Assembly (NCBI GenBank): GCA_021432635.1 | Contig: MU270030.1 | Span: 681,823 to 745,822, forward strand | Source of the DNA: Thozetella sp. PMI_491 | Taxonomy: Eukaryota > Ascomycota > Sordariomycetes > Chaetosphaeriales > Chaetosphaeriaceae | Direction of reading: 5' to 3' | DNA length: 64,000 nt | In this document: in pieces, positions 44,182 to 56,574 of the stretch | How the letters are laid out: the number at the start of each line of letters is the position of its first letter | Position numbering within the stretch: the first letter of the stretch is position 1 | Made by a program: the position numbers and the translations under genes | Notes under the pieces: model-generated | Databases searched by the model: none | Seen by the model: only the letters and a program-made list of their open reading frames with translations | What the model was told of the DNA's origin: nothing

Positions 44182-47100
44182 GCTCGCCACCAAAAGCACC
44201 GCTGCTCCAACCTCCCCCCACTTCTACGACTTGTGTGTGAACCGATAGAACCTACGACCTTTTAATTTCTCAACATTCGCTGCATGTGCTATTACCGATA
44301 CCTTTGTCACGTTACCCACGACTCTCGCGACATTCTACCCCCCACCCAGCGTCGTGCCCCGTCGCCGGCGTTTGAGATATGAGGAGCGCCGACCGCCTCC
44401 CGTGTTATATTGTCATGATGTGTTGAGCGCCGGAGCTGGTCTGCTATAGAAAAGATGGGGACGGGTTACATGGGCTGGTCTCCTGGGTTGGGTCAATTTC
44501 TTGTCGATCGCTCCAAATAATCGGGTCCCAGCCACACACTATTCCCACCAGCGCCTTCGTTTTATCACCAACGGCTGGGACGCCGCCTTAATCACTTTTA
44601 ACTTGGGTTTGGTTTGGATTTTTGAATCGAAAGGCAGGCGGTTGAAGAAACCGGGCGGATACCCTTCGTCACGATAGTCTCTTGTTTGCTCGGGCGTTAT
44701 GAGGCGTTGAAAGGAATGGGAAAGAGAGAGTCGCGCCGAGCGAGCTATGATCTCGGTGGATCGATTGAGCAACCTCCAAGGCCCCGGCAGACGGATGCCC
44801 CATCCTGTTCTCGACGGTCGCCGCCCGCCGCTACTGGCTCGGATTTGGCACGTGGTTTTCTTGGATACTACGCAGATTACTAGGACCCGGCTGGGAGCTT
44901 TGCGCTTATGGGTGTGGACACCGGGAATCTACTGCTCTTTTGGGAGGACCTCGATATACACGCGACGGTTTGGCCTCGGCTCCGCGACGTCTAATCTGGT
45001 GGGCGCGCTGCAGAGGAACCGCGAGGTCCTGCGTCTCCGCGACTCGCATATACGCATGGCGGCGAGGATGGCTCGCCAAGCTCCCCCCTTCCTCGGGGAA
45101 AATCACTTGGGGAAAAGGAGGAAAGGGGGATCATGTCACATCGTGTACTATTACCGCTGCCACTGCTGCTAGTTTTTGTTCATGAACCAGGGCAAATACC
45201 CATTTCCAGGCAACACACTATGTATCCTCGGTTCCTTCTATCGTGCTCCTGTTCGTCGCCCGCCCCCGTGCGCGCCCCATCGTCCCCGAGGCGATTGGAG
45301 GCTGCGGCGCGACTCGGGGGCATGATTAACATTGGCTTTTGTTTAAGCTTGTTTACGGCGTGGGAGACAGCCCTCCCCACGTGCCACGATCGTCAATCAA
45401 AGCCACAGATGAGGTTCCCATCCCCCGAGCGTCGGGATCGCCCACAACCTAATCTCGACACCGTTTCAAGTCGATTACTAGGCGCAACCGCTCCTTTTCC
45501 CGCTACGGCCGCCGAGGTCAGATAGGAGAGATCGTAGGGTCCTACAGCCCGTGGCCCTCCCTATTACCCCTCGAACAGACCCGTCCCCGTGGGTCTCGTG
45601 ATTCGTAACTCGCAGCCCATATACCTCCGCACCCCCTTCCCCCCCCTCCCCCCGAGCACCCACGGCACCAATGCGGTCCGCCGAGCAATCAAAGGGCCCA
45701 ATTGAGGTGCCATACAAAAAGGGGTCGCGCCCGGAGGGAAACAGAAGAAGCAATGGCGGGCATGCCCCCCCGTCAGCGCTCCTGACGTCGATGATCGCGC
45801 CGATCCGCGCTGCCGTGCGACTGGAGTGGCCCGCCCTAATCCGGGCTGTCCCCTCGCGAGCGAGGGGCGATCTTTCCCCTTCGCTCCCGTCATGCTCACA
45901 GGATGCCTTACGAGCCACCCTCGCACCTCCTCCTGGACGCCCAAAGGCCCCAAGGTGGCTGGGTGGATGCTACGATTCTAGCCGGTGCTGCGTATAACGG
46001 TTTTGACGCGCGAGCTATGGCAATCCCCTCCCGGCAACTGGGGCATTCACCCACACTCTGGCCACGCATCGGTATCGAAGACACGCTGTAGACTGGCTCC
46101 CTCTGCTGGCTAGCAGCATGGTATACCTGCTACTCGCTGCAAGCTCCTAGACTGCTTAGATTATAGGCGGGCTAGTCAAACCTTGACCGTCGCGCGCAGC
46201 ATCTCGCGAGCCTCATCGCGTCCTCGCCCACCAGCTCGCGTCCCTCGGCGCCGCCGCGCAGGGGCGTCCCCTCCAGGGCCTCTTCTTACGGGCGGGAACT
46301 CGCCTATCGTCGCTTGCAATCCTCTCTGGCCTACGCGCAGCTCTCCAGCGCGCTGACATGACAAGGTCGCATCTGCGTACCGCGATGCTACGGCGTGCGA
46401 GCCGAGACCGGACCAGGGTTAGGCATGACCTTCTGTCCAGCGACTGAGGACCGCGGCAGGCACAATTCACGGGTATCAGGGACGTGATGATGGCATAATG
46501 CGTAACTACGGCTCCTACACTGGCATGGGGCGGCCCCGAGGAGGCAGCAGAATTTCCTCGACGGTCGTTCGCTACGCAACACCGGCCGCCGGAAGGAGGG
46601 GAGAGGTGCTGGATGTGGAGGATTGGGCCAGAGGGGCTGCCAGAGAGGGAAGCAGATCTTCCGGTACGGTACTCCGAGTGGCTTCGCATCCAATGCTGCG
46701 GTTATGGATCGACGACCTACAGCCCTAGGCGATGTTTGAGGTTTTCGGAAGACCCGTAGCTGCTGCTACGCGGCAATCCAGGTGGGTATCGGTGGGTCCG
46801 AGACGCCCAACCTATGCGTCGAGGCAGCTGGTACGCCCACAGAAGTCCCCCCTTTTCCTGTTTTTCGCCGCCTCGCCTCGCCCGCTGAGATATGCTCATT
46901 CTGACTTAGGATGGGTTGCCGCGGACTCGCCCCCCCCGGCGGTGGAGGCGGCTGCTGTTGATGCTCGCTGCGACTACTGCAGTGGTCGGGTGCGCGATGG
47001 CAAGCACGTCGGGGCGTCTCCATGCTGCAGCGGCCATGACTGTCCAGTCCGAAGCAATCACTGCGGGGAGCGGGCTAGCCCCCCTGGCACGAGCTCCGAT

Positions 47101-49803
47101 CATTGCCCTCCTCGTCCGGGTGGGAGCGAAGCTTGACCAGACCGATCGGCGGCGTCGGGCTCGGGCCCGGCCTTGGGCAACGGGTTCCGGGGGGCAGGCG
47201 GCGCGCTGGGATAGGACGGGCGGCGCTGAAGGGGGTGGAGCGGGTGGGGCTACGATGCTAGACGAATTGGCCTGTGACGAGGTTCGACTGCCGCCCTGCA
47301 CGTGATGGCTGAGGGAAGGGCCAGGGAGCCGCTCGACCAGTGACCAGTCCCCGCCCGTGGTATAGCGATATTGGGCCAGATATTGCGGTGGCGGCCAGGT
47401 GTGCTGGGTCCCGTCCCCGTCCGTGATTGGGACGCGGGGCGGCCATAGCAAGGGTTGTGTGTGCTATCAGAGCTATCTGTGCTATCCGGCCGGAGGCCTC
47501 GACGCCCCAGACCCACGGCCCATGGCAAGTTTGCCTCTTTCCACATGCATCCGCTGGGCAATATCGCAGATAACTACAGCGGGGTCCCGAGGCCCTCGGG
47601 CGGGAGAAGGGAAAAGGGGGGGAGATGAGCTAGGACCTGTCATCTCTCGTCTCGTTCGAAGCTCGAAGACGAGCTAGTCACTCGACTGGCCCGATTGGGG
47701 AGGAGGGTGGGGGAGACAGAGGATGGGGCGAGCCATCACAAGCGACCCGGGACGGGAGCCGTCCTATTCGACGGCGGTGACGCACTTGGGCTGCTTTGTC
47801 TCGACAAGTTCGCCGAGGCTGCGCTGGAAGTTCCCCGAAGCGCACCGCCTGCGTGCCTAAGAATGACTAGGTTCGTTTCTCCGTTTTGTTTTGTTGTTTT
47901 GCTGCTGCGGCTCTCCGCAGCCCGTGGGGTCTCTTCGTCGCAATCGGGCCTGATCCCTCGTCAGCCCGGCCGACGCGACCCCGGACTCTTAGACTCCAGC
48001 CAGGCGATTTGCCCTTTCAGGCGTCGACGTTGAAATAAAGGGGCTAGGGAGGGGCCGCCGCGTCGACCTCTGTGGGCGGCGAGCGCTGGCGGCAGCTGTT
48101 TGAAGAGCGGGTGTCAGCGCCCAAAACGTCCCGCATTCCACAGCCCCCAATCATGACGTTGGTGGGAGTAGCCGGCGCGGCACGATGACGTCGGGGCGGC
48201 AGGGATGCAGACGGCGCATGCTACAAGTGGCATTGGGGCCTGCCGTCCGCGCTTTGGCTGCCGTGCGCCGCCGCGGCGAAAATAACCCCGTGCCCAGCGA
48301 TGGCGGAAATGGTCGGCAGCTACGTGAAGGAGGGGGGCGAAAGGAGATGGTGGGGTGGGATGGCGTTTGCTGGCGAGGTGTGATGATGCTTCGTTTCGCG
48401 ACCGCCTCGACGGCACTCGATTCCCGGGAAATTTGGCCCTCTCATTTGCTGCGGCGGTCGCCCCGAAACCACAATGGAGAGGCTCCGAGCAGTGCCTGCG
48501 CGGGGCGGTCGCTAGAGATTGGGCCAATTGACGGGCCCTACAGCATTCGCCACTGAGATTCGATCTTCAGGGTCCTCCTTGCCCCGAGAGCCTTTTGAGG
48601 CAGCAAGCACAGCGCGGGGAAAGGTACTGAATACCTACGCTGCTAAAGTACCTTGTCCATCTACACAGCGCCGCCCCCTCCCCCCTCCCGCCAGAGCTTC
48701 TAGAGGGAGGGCCAGCCGCGGGCAGCCGTGAGCAGGAGGGGGAGATATAGGCAATCTAGGCTTCATCGCCCTTTCATCGCCGCGCATCTCGGCTCGCGAC
48801 GCTGCACGCTGCAGAACGTGATCCACGCCGACCTGCAGCGGCCGCTGCTCAGGTCCGGCAGAGAGGGGGGGGTGTTTTCTCTACGTACATATGGGCGGTG
48901 GGATGCCGGCGGCGGAGCGTCCCTCCCCCATCTGACGAATTGACCCAATCTCGCCAGATGTATTGCTGCTGTCGAGGCGAATTGGCGGGTGGAGCGTGTC
49001 GAGATGGGCAAAGTATCGGTACTGAGCAGGCAGGTGATGATGAATAGAGCGAGCAAGGAGCCGGTCCATGACGAGGCCAGGAGGACACGCCCTTGCACAC
49101 CGACTCTCGCTCAGTAACCCCCCCTCCTCTCTCCCTCCTCTCCTCGGCCACCTCCATCCAACCCTCCCCTTTCGAGACCGCCTTTCCCTGGTGCGTCCCG
49201 TTTTCGGCCCCACGGATGACCCAAAGCAGCGCAGTTGAAGCCTAATCCAGCTGCTGCAGCCAACCAACCAGGCAGGCTGAGAGGAGGGCCGGTCACGCTG
49301 GGGCGGACGCGCAGGGGGGCTCAGCTACGCAGGGAGGGGGTGTGCGGTCGTCTGGAGGCGAAACAAAGGGACAGACTCGTCTTTGTCGCGTCTTGTATCC
49401 CAGGCGAGAGCTGGTGCCGATGCGCGTTCGACGGCATGAAACGAAAAAGAAGATGGCATTTGGGCTTTCCCATGCCTCGTCCAGCGCGGGTGCTCTGCCC
49501 ACCCTCGACGTGCGGTCGCCCAGTGGCGCTGTCGAGAAAATAGGCGCATGCACAATGACGTAGGTGGCTGCGCCGTCCCGCTGTCTTCTGTCACCGCACG
49601 CCCCCTCCGCCTTCTTAGGCCGACGCCCCGGCCCGCCCTTTTACGATTGCGGGCTTCCCATTGGCCGAACCTGCCAGCGCAAACAGTGCGACTAGCACCG
49701 TACTCTAAACGGCAATGCTGGTTCCATCCCCAGTTTTGCGTCCCTTCCGTCTCGTGGCCCGTTCGCGCTTCCTTTTCTGTCTCTTTTCCTTGTTGACCTT
49801 CGT

Positions 49804-49832
49804 GCCTGCTCGCCGCCTGCTCGCCGCCTGCT
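49804..49832. repeat. Period-11 tandem repeat (GCCTGCTCGCC)
   Basis: Two perfect 11-bp units and seven bases of a third. Confidence 0.7.
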
Positions 49833-50200
49833 TACGCCCGCGCCGTCATGGATGATCCCTCGTCACTGTGTTCAAGCCGACGCCGCTGCTTGGCCTCCGC
49901 ACGTTTCGTGCTAATTCTGGCAGGCGATCAGTGTCCTGCCCAGCCGGCAGCCCTATGCACACCACTCGAGCAATGTCGCAGTGCTAATTCCTCAGGGCTC
50001 CTCCTCTCCGCGTGTTCGGTCGGGGCTCTTATTCTCTGGCCTTCGCGGGAGCCGATGTACCGTTCCTTCGCGCTAGAAGGCCCTGTCGAGATGATATCAT
50101 TTATGTTTCAGATGGGCGGGGCATCTTTGATTTGGGCAATTGGGGGCAGCTGTGGGTGGCATGCGGCCCCGGCTCTCCTTAGTCGGTCGATTAGGCAAGC

Positions 50201-50219
50201 TAGGTAGGTATGTAGGTAT
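50201..50219. repeat. TAGGTA word cluster
   Basis: TAGGTAGGTATGTAGGTAT holds three overlapping or adjacent TAGGTA hexamers. The same word recurs across the non-coding parts of the window (see findings). Confidence 0.6.
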
Positions 50220-51984
50220 CTAAAGTAGCTCGACTCTCTGCGCTCTTTGCTCTCAACACCCTTGCCGAGTACCGATACACCACCACAGGGACCACCAGGC
50301 CGAGGCGCTTTGCTTGCGGCCGAAAGGCCAATTCGTCCTTCACCCCCCTTCATTCTCTTTGCCTCGCTCCCTTGTGACCGCCTCAGGGGTCTCCGACAAG
50401 GTTCTTTTCCCTCCCCGCCCCGAGCGACAAGTACAATTCGTTTCCCTAGGTCGAGCCATCTCGAACGGTGGTGGTGCGGACTCAGTCGACCCGTGGCCGG
50501 CTCGAGTGCCTGACTCTCTCACTCCCCCCCCCCCCCCTCTGTTGAAACTTTGCTCGCCGCCGACGCTCGCTCTGGGCAGAGAGCCCAGAGGCCTCCGCGT
50601 GGCCTCCCCTTCCCCGAAACATAGATCGTCTGTTCGCCGCCCAGCAAGGTCTGTGGGACGTGCGCGACGCCGCTGTGTCGAGCTGCTCGAGGCTGCTGCT
50701 ATTTCGGACGCGTCAGAGTCTCAAGACGCGTCGGTCCTAGACATCGGATTTCGCAGATTGCCATGCAGAGAATGCCATCCCCTCTTGGTCTCCCCCCCTT
50801 CCCCTGAACTGCGGCCGTTATACCGCACCAGATATCGTGAACACCCCCCTATTCAAATCAGGCCCGAGCGGGAAGGGCACGCACCCATGACCCCTATTCG
50901 CTCCGCCTCACGGCAGCGAAGCTTCCGCTAGACTGGCTAGGAGTCGCTGGCCAGCAAAGGACCCTGGTCCCAGCGCTCCCCGGGTCGGCTGCTGTACGCT
51001 GAAAGACGGCCAGCCAGAGACACAGAGAGAGAGCGGGCTGTCACACTCGAAGCACGTCGAGCCGGGCTAGAGCTGCGTTAGTTTTTCGCCCCCTCTATTT
51101 CTGCTCACACATCCGGGGCTCCAAGCCCTTCGCCCTGCACCTCCCATTCGACGGAACCCCGCTTCCGCCTCTCCCTTCCGCATCATCAACACACCGCCTC
51201 AGCCAAACGCGAGACGGCCAGTCGCCCGCTGCCCCATGTTAGCCAACCTTCGCTTGCAGTGGGCACAGAGATAGCGAGAGGCCGCCGCAGCCTTGTGCGT
51301 TAGCCCAAGGCGTGCTTCTCTGGAGGGGCATCTCCATCCATGCGTCGCTAGACTTAGGTACGAGGTATCACGCCGGAGCGGCCACCGGCCGGCATCAGGA
51401 TCCTAGTCGCCACCCGCGAGGCTGTCCGCACAACCCCACTCCCATTCTCCCCGCGCCGGCTACAATGCTGTGCTGTTCGCCACGGGCTTGCGCGTGCGCG
51501 CCGGGGCTGGCTGCTCTGCTGGGCTGGGCGACCGAGAGCCCTGCGCATCCCCGGGGGCCGGGCCTGCTGCATGCACGCCTCGCCCTCTCCGCCGCCCGCG
51601 CCTGGGTGAGGGATGCTCCGGTGCTACCGTGCCAGCCGCTAGCCGTCGTTAGCTGTTTGAGAGGGTGACAGGCCCTCATCGCCGCGAAGATTGGTCGACG
51701 GCGAGCTGCCATCTCACCAGTCCGCACGCCCTCTTGGGGTTACCTAGCACTGCCCGCACACAGCGGAGACCTTCACGTGCCTCGGCGCGAAGTGCGAGTC
51801 GTCAGTCACAGTGGGCTCGTGTCCCCATGACCTGCGCTGCTATTCTCGGTGCTTAGTCGCAGCTGCTAGGAAGAGGGCGGGGGAAAGGGCATCAGATCAG
51901 CAGCCGGAGCACAGGTCGGAGCTCATTCAGTGCCACTGACTCGCCGCCGCGGGTTCAAGTAATACCGTTCAGAGTTCGGAGGAG

Positions 51985-52011
51985 CCAGGATGCTGTAACC
52001 AGGATGCTGTA
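51985..52011. repeat. 13-bp direct repeat, period 14
   Basis: CCAGGATGCTGTA occurs twice, separated by a single base. It is too short and too close to be a target-site duplication of an insertion. Confidence 0.65.
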
Positions 52012-52953
52012 CAACGAAGACGGGGCCTTCCTGGGCAGAGGGCGGTGTGCGAAGGAGACGCAGGCACCCTGACACGAGTGTCTCTGTGCTGCTGAGGCCC
52101 GTTGGCGGTTGGCCGGTATACGAGCCCGCAAGGCCTGGATCACGACGGATGGCGGTGCGTGTTGGCGATCTCGGCGCGTGTGCACTCTCTCGTTTGGGTA
52201 CAGGGGCTTTGTGGCCGTCAGCTTTGTGCTTGCACCCTCGCGGACCGTTCGCTATGGTAGGTGTTGCACGGGAGACGCCATAGACCCGTAGACGTAGGTA
52301 TGGTAAATGTAGACCGTAATGCAGCGACTGGTGTGGCTCCCTGAGGCCGATTCTCGTAGCAGCCCGGGTAAGTAGGCTATGATATCAAAGGTAGAAGACG
52401 AGAGCCGAGCCTGAGGAGGAGAACCATGTTCTGGATCCTGCGAACAAGCTGCGTCGTCACGCTTGTCCGGGAAGCGTAGACCTATATAAGGCGCCACGGC
52501 ACGAACCAAGTTCCGCGTCATCATATGCGTGATGCGTGATGGGCGAGATTGACGCGATCGGCACGGTGAAGTGGACGGCGAGGCGATCAAGTCAATAAGT
52601 GTCCGTGGGTCGGAGGCGACGGCAGCATGTAGCCGCCGGCGCGCCAAAGCTATTACAAAAATCACAGTTCATCACATCGGGACTGCCGGTCGACACCTAC
52701 ACTGTAAACTCGAAACGCCTTGATTATGCACCGCCGCGGTGAGGTATACACGATACACGAGCCTCGACGCCGAAACCCAGTAGAGGCCAAGTGAAGCTCT
52801 GCGCTCGCCACAAGAGTCTCTATTCCCTGTTCTCCAGCCCTCGCCCTTCCTCTGCCTCCTTTGTATGTCGTAGCGAGCTAGTCTCGCTGCTAATAAGCTC
52901 TCCCTCGTCTCCTCGGCTCCCTCTACTTCCCTCTACTTCCCTCCTCTTCCCTC

Positions 52954-55900
52954 CTAGAGCACGATAGCTAGCTCGCCACGGTCGATACCCTCGTCCTGCA
53001 GGTTCGGGTAGTAGGGCACCATGGCGTCGGCGGCGTGGACGTAGGCGTCATTGTACAGGCGCCAGTACGGGGTGCGGACCTTGCGGGCCGGGTGGAACAG
53101 GCCAGCCCAGACGTAGTTGAGCACGAGGCCGGGCCCGACGGCGACGCGCACGGCCTCGATGGCCTCGATGATGCGGTCGATGACGTGGGGCGACGTCTCG
53201 AACAGATTGGGGTATAGCAGGTTCAGCAGGTGTACCATGGCGTCCTCGCAGCCCAGGCCGACGACGCCGAGGGCGATGTGCTTGACGACGCTGGCGGCGG
53301 TCTGGCGGTGGACCTGGTCCCGGTCGACGAGGGCGTCCTCGAGCAGCGGAGTAACAGCGTAGACGTAGTCCTTTGCCATCTCGCCAATGTACTCGAACAT
53401 GAAGCTGAGCGACTTGAGCACGCCGTTCTGCACGTTGAGCTCGGGCACGCGGTACTCATTCATTAGGGCCGGTAGCACGGTAAAGGGGGCGCACGTCTCG
53501 GCGACGATGCCGATGGCGACGGCCGTGTTGACGCGGCTCTGGCGCTCCTGCACGCGAAGGTTGTTGAGCAGGGTGGCCAGCACGTCCTGGGGACCGATGG
53601 CCTTGGCGATGAAGCCGAACGTGTTGTTGGCCGCTCGGCGGATGCCCTTCTTGTGGGCTTTGAGCATGTCGAGCAGCTCGAAGCAGATCCGCATCCACTC
53701 GCGCGCGTTGACGCTCTCGGGCCCGCGGTCAGCGATGCGGCCGACCAGGTCGATGGTGTTCTCCTGCACCTTCTCGTGCCGGTTGCGCAGGATGGGCGTC
53801 AGGCGCGGCAGCAGGTCCTTGATGGGTGGCTGCATCTGGCTGATGCCGACCACGGTCACGATGGATCGCAGCGCGCCCAGGATGGAACCCAGCACCTCGG
53901 GGTACTCCTCGCCCAGGTATTCGTACAGCACGACACCGAGCTTGCCCATGAGCGCGTCCTCACCGCACTGCTTCATGACCATGGCGATGCGCGAGATCAG
54001 GTCGGCTGCCTGCTGGCGGACCGTGGCCGACTTGTTGTTGAGGCGCCAGAGGATGGTGCTGACGATTTGCGGCAAATATGGCTTGCACCGGGTGCCGAGC
54101 GCGTTCACCACCGAGCCGAAGCCGTTGAGCAGGATGACGTCCTCGACGCTCTGTTCCTGGAAGGCATACAGGATGCCGTCGACGAGGCGCTCCTCGAGCC
54201 GCTCGCCAATGTCGGCCGCGCCGAGCGACGCCACGATCTTCTCGATGGTCTCGACCGTCATCTTGCGGTACGCCTCGCTTTCGTCCTTGAGGTTGACGAC
54301 GACGCGCTCCACGATCTCGCCCACGCCCACCTTCTGGCCGATGTCGACCGTCGTCTCCACCACCTGCCGGTAGTTGCGCTTGTCGAGCGCCATGCGCCGC
54401 ACCCAGAAGCTCTTGAAGAACTCGTCGAGCACGTGCTCCTTGAGGTAGCCGGCCGTGACGCCGTCGGTGGCCGCGCACTGCGAGACCACCTTGAGCACCA
54501 CCTTCTTCATCTCCTCGTCGGGCGATGCGAACTCGCGAAGCAGGATCTCCATGATCTGGTTGGTGTAGTAGTTGGCGTACTCCTCGTCCATCAGCGGGAT
54601 GATGTAACCGACCGCCTTGAGGAAGCCCGCCAGGCCCTTGCCGCGCTGCTTGCGGGCGCCCGTCCACAGTGGGTTGAGAATGTCGTCGAAGCTCTCAATA
54701 CCGTATGGGTTAGACGCCTCAGCGAGCGCCGCGATCGCCAAGCTTGTCACCGTCCGCACCTTTGTCTGCTCGTCGTTGAGGTTGGGGCCGATGCAGTCAA
54801 CCAGCCGCTTGAGGTGTGGCAGCACAGCGCAGCCCATCAGGATGGGGATCTGCTGCACAATCTTCACGCCCGTGTGGCGCGCCTGCCACGACTTCTTGCT
54901 GCGGCACACGGCCTGCAGGAAGGGCAGCAGCGCGGGGATGCCGAGCGCCGAGGCCACCACGGCGAAGGCTCGCGCCGTCGTGTTGCGCACGTACTCGTCA
55001 ACGTGGTCGATGTCGGGCCGCATGACGCTGATCATGGTGGCCAGGCCGGCCGCCTTCGAGAGATTGGAGATGATCTCGCGGCCCTCGACGCGCGCGTAGT
55101 AGTCCTGGTCGATGAGCAGCGGCTCGATGACCACCAGGATCTTATGCACGTACGGCCGCACCATGTCGTCGAGCTTGTACAAGATGCGGTCGATGACCTT
55201 GACGAGCAGGTGGCGCTCCTGGTCCTCGAGCGTGCGCTCCATGAGCAGCGGCAGGATCTGGTTGAAGAGCGGGCCGGCCCCGAAGTTGCGCGCGTTGTCC
55301 GTCAGTTGCCGGAGCGCCGTCTTGCGCATCGGCGGCGTGCCGTTCTTGACTTTGAGCAGGAGGCGCATGATCTTGCGCTCCTTGAGCTCCTCCACGCTCA
55401 GCTGGTCTTCGTCGGTGCCGTCAGTAAGCTTTCCGAAGTAGGCCATGTCCTCGGGTTTGAAGAACTGCAGGTCGCCGACCCCGGGGATCTCCTTAGGCAC
55501 CTGCTGCGCGCTGAATCGCGCCGCTTCGGGGTCCTGCATCATGAAGCCCGTGGTCGGGAGCGGCGTCTGCGCCACCTTGCGCGCGGGGCCCGTCGCCACC
55601 TCGTACCCGGGCGGCGGCGTCAGGATGCGGTAGCCTTCAGCCTCGCCGGGGAGCATCGCGTCGAGCTCCTCGTCGCTCAACACCATGCTGGCGCCGAACG
55701 GCTGCGGCGGTAGCATCTGCTGCGCTTGCGTCGGGTGTATTGGCGTCGCCAGCCCGGCGTTGCCCATGGGCGTGGCCGACGGCGCCTGGTCCCACCGTGA
55801 CGACCGCTTCTTGGCCTCCTCGCCCGGCACCGGCAGCGATGGCGCCTGGTCCCACCGCGACCGCTTCTTGGGCTCGGGGGCCGGCGCATCGTCGCCGTTG

Positions 55901-56574
55901 TCGGTCGACACCACGTCCCACCGCTTCCGTCGCTTGCGCCCGGCGGCCGCCTCGGTCGAACCGGCCTCGGCGTTCTCCTTGTCCGCCTCCTTGAACAGCG
56001 GCTTGTGCTCCACCTCGTCGCCCCCGCCGCCCTCCTTGCGCCGCTGCTCGATGAGCTTCTGTATGCGCTCCTCCTCGCGCTCGATGTCGCGCTCGGCCAT
56101 GACGTCGCGGTAGCTCATGCCCTCGGCGCCGGCCTGGCGGTTCTCGGCGAAAGCGTCGGCCCGCGTCGGCGTGAGCACGCGGTCGAACCGCCGTTTCTGG
56201 TAGTCGGTCTCGCGGTCCGTAATCCGGTTGCTCCGCTCACCCCGCCCGGCCAGCATATCCTCCTCCTCGACGCCCGCGCCGCGCGCAAACTCGTCGATCT
56301 GCGCTGTCGTCGCCGTGTACTGGCCCACCAACCGGCGGGAGCCATCCGCTTCCTCCATCTCGTCGTCATCGTCGCCGGCGGCGATCGACAGGTTGTAGCC
56401 GGCGAACTTATCGGAGTTGTCGTACAGATCCTTGTCGGCGGCCTCGCCGAACTTGACTTTGGAGTCGGCGCGCTGCGACGAAGGGTCGAAGGTGCGCGAC
56501 CCCTTCTTAGCAGCCGCCGCGGCGTTGCGCTCCTGCTGGAGGCGCCTGACCTGATCGAAATCCGACTCCGACAT
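52954..56574 (-). CDS. hsh155: U2 snRNP component SF3B1 (Hsh155/Prp10)
   Basis: The HEAT-repeat scaffold of SF3b, which clamps the branch-site/U2 duplex during splicing. One uninterrupted frame of 1206 residues. The disordered N-terminus carries three tryptophan U2AF-ligand-type motifs (RWDVVS with W219, RWDQAPS with W241, RWDQAPS with W261). Then comes the p14-binding segment ([12 protein letters not shown] to [20 protein letters not shown]) and about twenty HEAT repeats closely matching human text, for example [20 protein letters not shown] and [20 protein letters not shown]. Lysines equal to human K666 and K700 are kept (HTGVK571, DEQTK605), as are the residues in [12 protein letters not shown] equal to R1074 and V1078, which line the pladienolide pocket. 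The C-terminus ends RGELAIVL. It is divergent from pso2. Confidence 0.97.
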   Translation of the reverse strand: MSESDFDQVRRLQQERNAAAAAKKGSRTFDPSSQRADSKVKFGEAADKDLYDNSDKFAGYNLSIAAGDDDDEMEEADGSRRLVGQYTATTAQIDEFARGAGVEEEDMLAGRGERSNRITDRETDYQKRRFDRVLTPTRADAFAENRQAGAEGMSYRDVMAERDIEREEERIQKLIEQRRKEGGGGDEVEHKPLFKEADKENAEAGSTEAAAGRKRRKRWDVVSTDNGDDAPAPEPKKRSRWDQAPSLPVPGEEAKKRSSRWDQAPSATPMGNAGLATPIHPTQAQQMLPPQPFGASMVLSDEELDAMLPGEAEGYRILTPPPGYEVATGPARKVAQTPLPTTGFMMQDPEAARFSAQQVPKEIPGVGDLQFFKPEDMAYFGKLTDGTDEDQLSVEELKERKIMRLLLKVKNGTPPMRKTALRQLTDNARNFGAGPLFNQILPLLMERTLEDQERHLLVKVIDRILYKLDDMVRPYVHKILVVIEPLLIDQDYYARVEGREIISNLSKAAGLATMISVMRPDIDHVDEYVRNTTARAFAVVASALGIPALLPFLQAVCRSKKSWQARHTGVKIVQQIPILMGCAVLPHLKRLVDCIGPNLNDEQTKVRTVTSLAIAALAEASNPYGIESFDDILNPLWTGARKQRGKGLAGFLKAVGYIIPLMDEEYANYYTNQIMEILLREFASPDEEMKKVVLKVVSQCAATDGVTAGYLKEHVLDEFFKSFWVRRMALDKRNYRQVVETTVDIGQKVGVGEIVERVVVNLKDESEAYRKMTVETIEKIVASLGAADIGERLEERLVDGILYAFQEQSVEDVILLNGFGSVVNALGTRCKPYLPQIVSTILWRLNNKSATVRQQAADLISRIAMVMKQCGEDALMGKLGVVLYEYLGEEYPEVLGSILGALRSIVTVVGISQMQPPIKDLLPRLTPILRNRHEKVQENTIDLVGRIADRGPESVNAREWMRICFELLDMLKAHKKGIRRAANNTFGFIAKAIGPQDVLATLLNNLRVQERQSRVNTAVAIGIVAETCAPFTVLPALMNEYRVPELNVQNGVLKSLSFMFEYIGEMAKDYVYAVTPLLEDALVDRDQVHRQTAASVVKHIALGVVGLGCEDAMVHLLNLLYPNLFETSPHVIDRIIEAIEAVRVAVGPGLVLNYVWAGLFHPARKVRTPYWRLYNDAYVHAADAMVPYYPNLQDEGIDRGELAIVL

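Larger units (their letters stand above)
44182..52953. other. 8.8-kb gene-poor region
   Basis: It spans from the flbC 3' flank to the hsh155 stop. Frames are short, mostly without ATG, and of GC-noise composition. I note short tandem repeats (49804-49832 and 51985-52011), a cluster of TAGGTA words (50201-50219) and a long C run (50525-50537). A small frame at about 47860-48033 begins like a signal peptide, but no homology or splice structure supports it. Confidence 0.55.

Noticed and set aside
47860-48033. Small frame with a signal-peptide-like start (MTRFVSPFCFVVLLLRLSAA)
   Set aside because: It codes for about 57 residues with a Pro/Arg-rich remainder, few cysteines and no family resemblance. 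Likely chance.
51985-52011. Direct repeat as a transposon target-site duplication
   Set aside because: The copies are one base apart, so no element lies between them and no inverted repeats flank them.
53653-55713. 686-residue plus-strand frame opposite hsh155
   Set aside because: It is the antisense shadow of a highly GC-biased third-position gene. The composition (His, Asp, Val, Arg, Leu runs) has no domain features, and the sense strand is unmistakable SF3B1.
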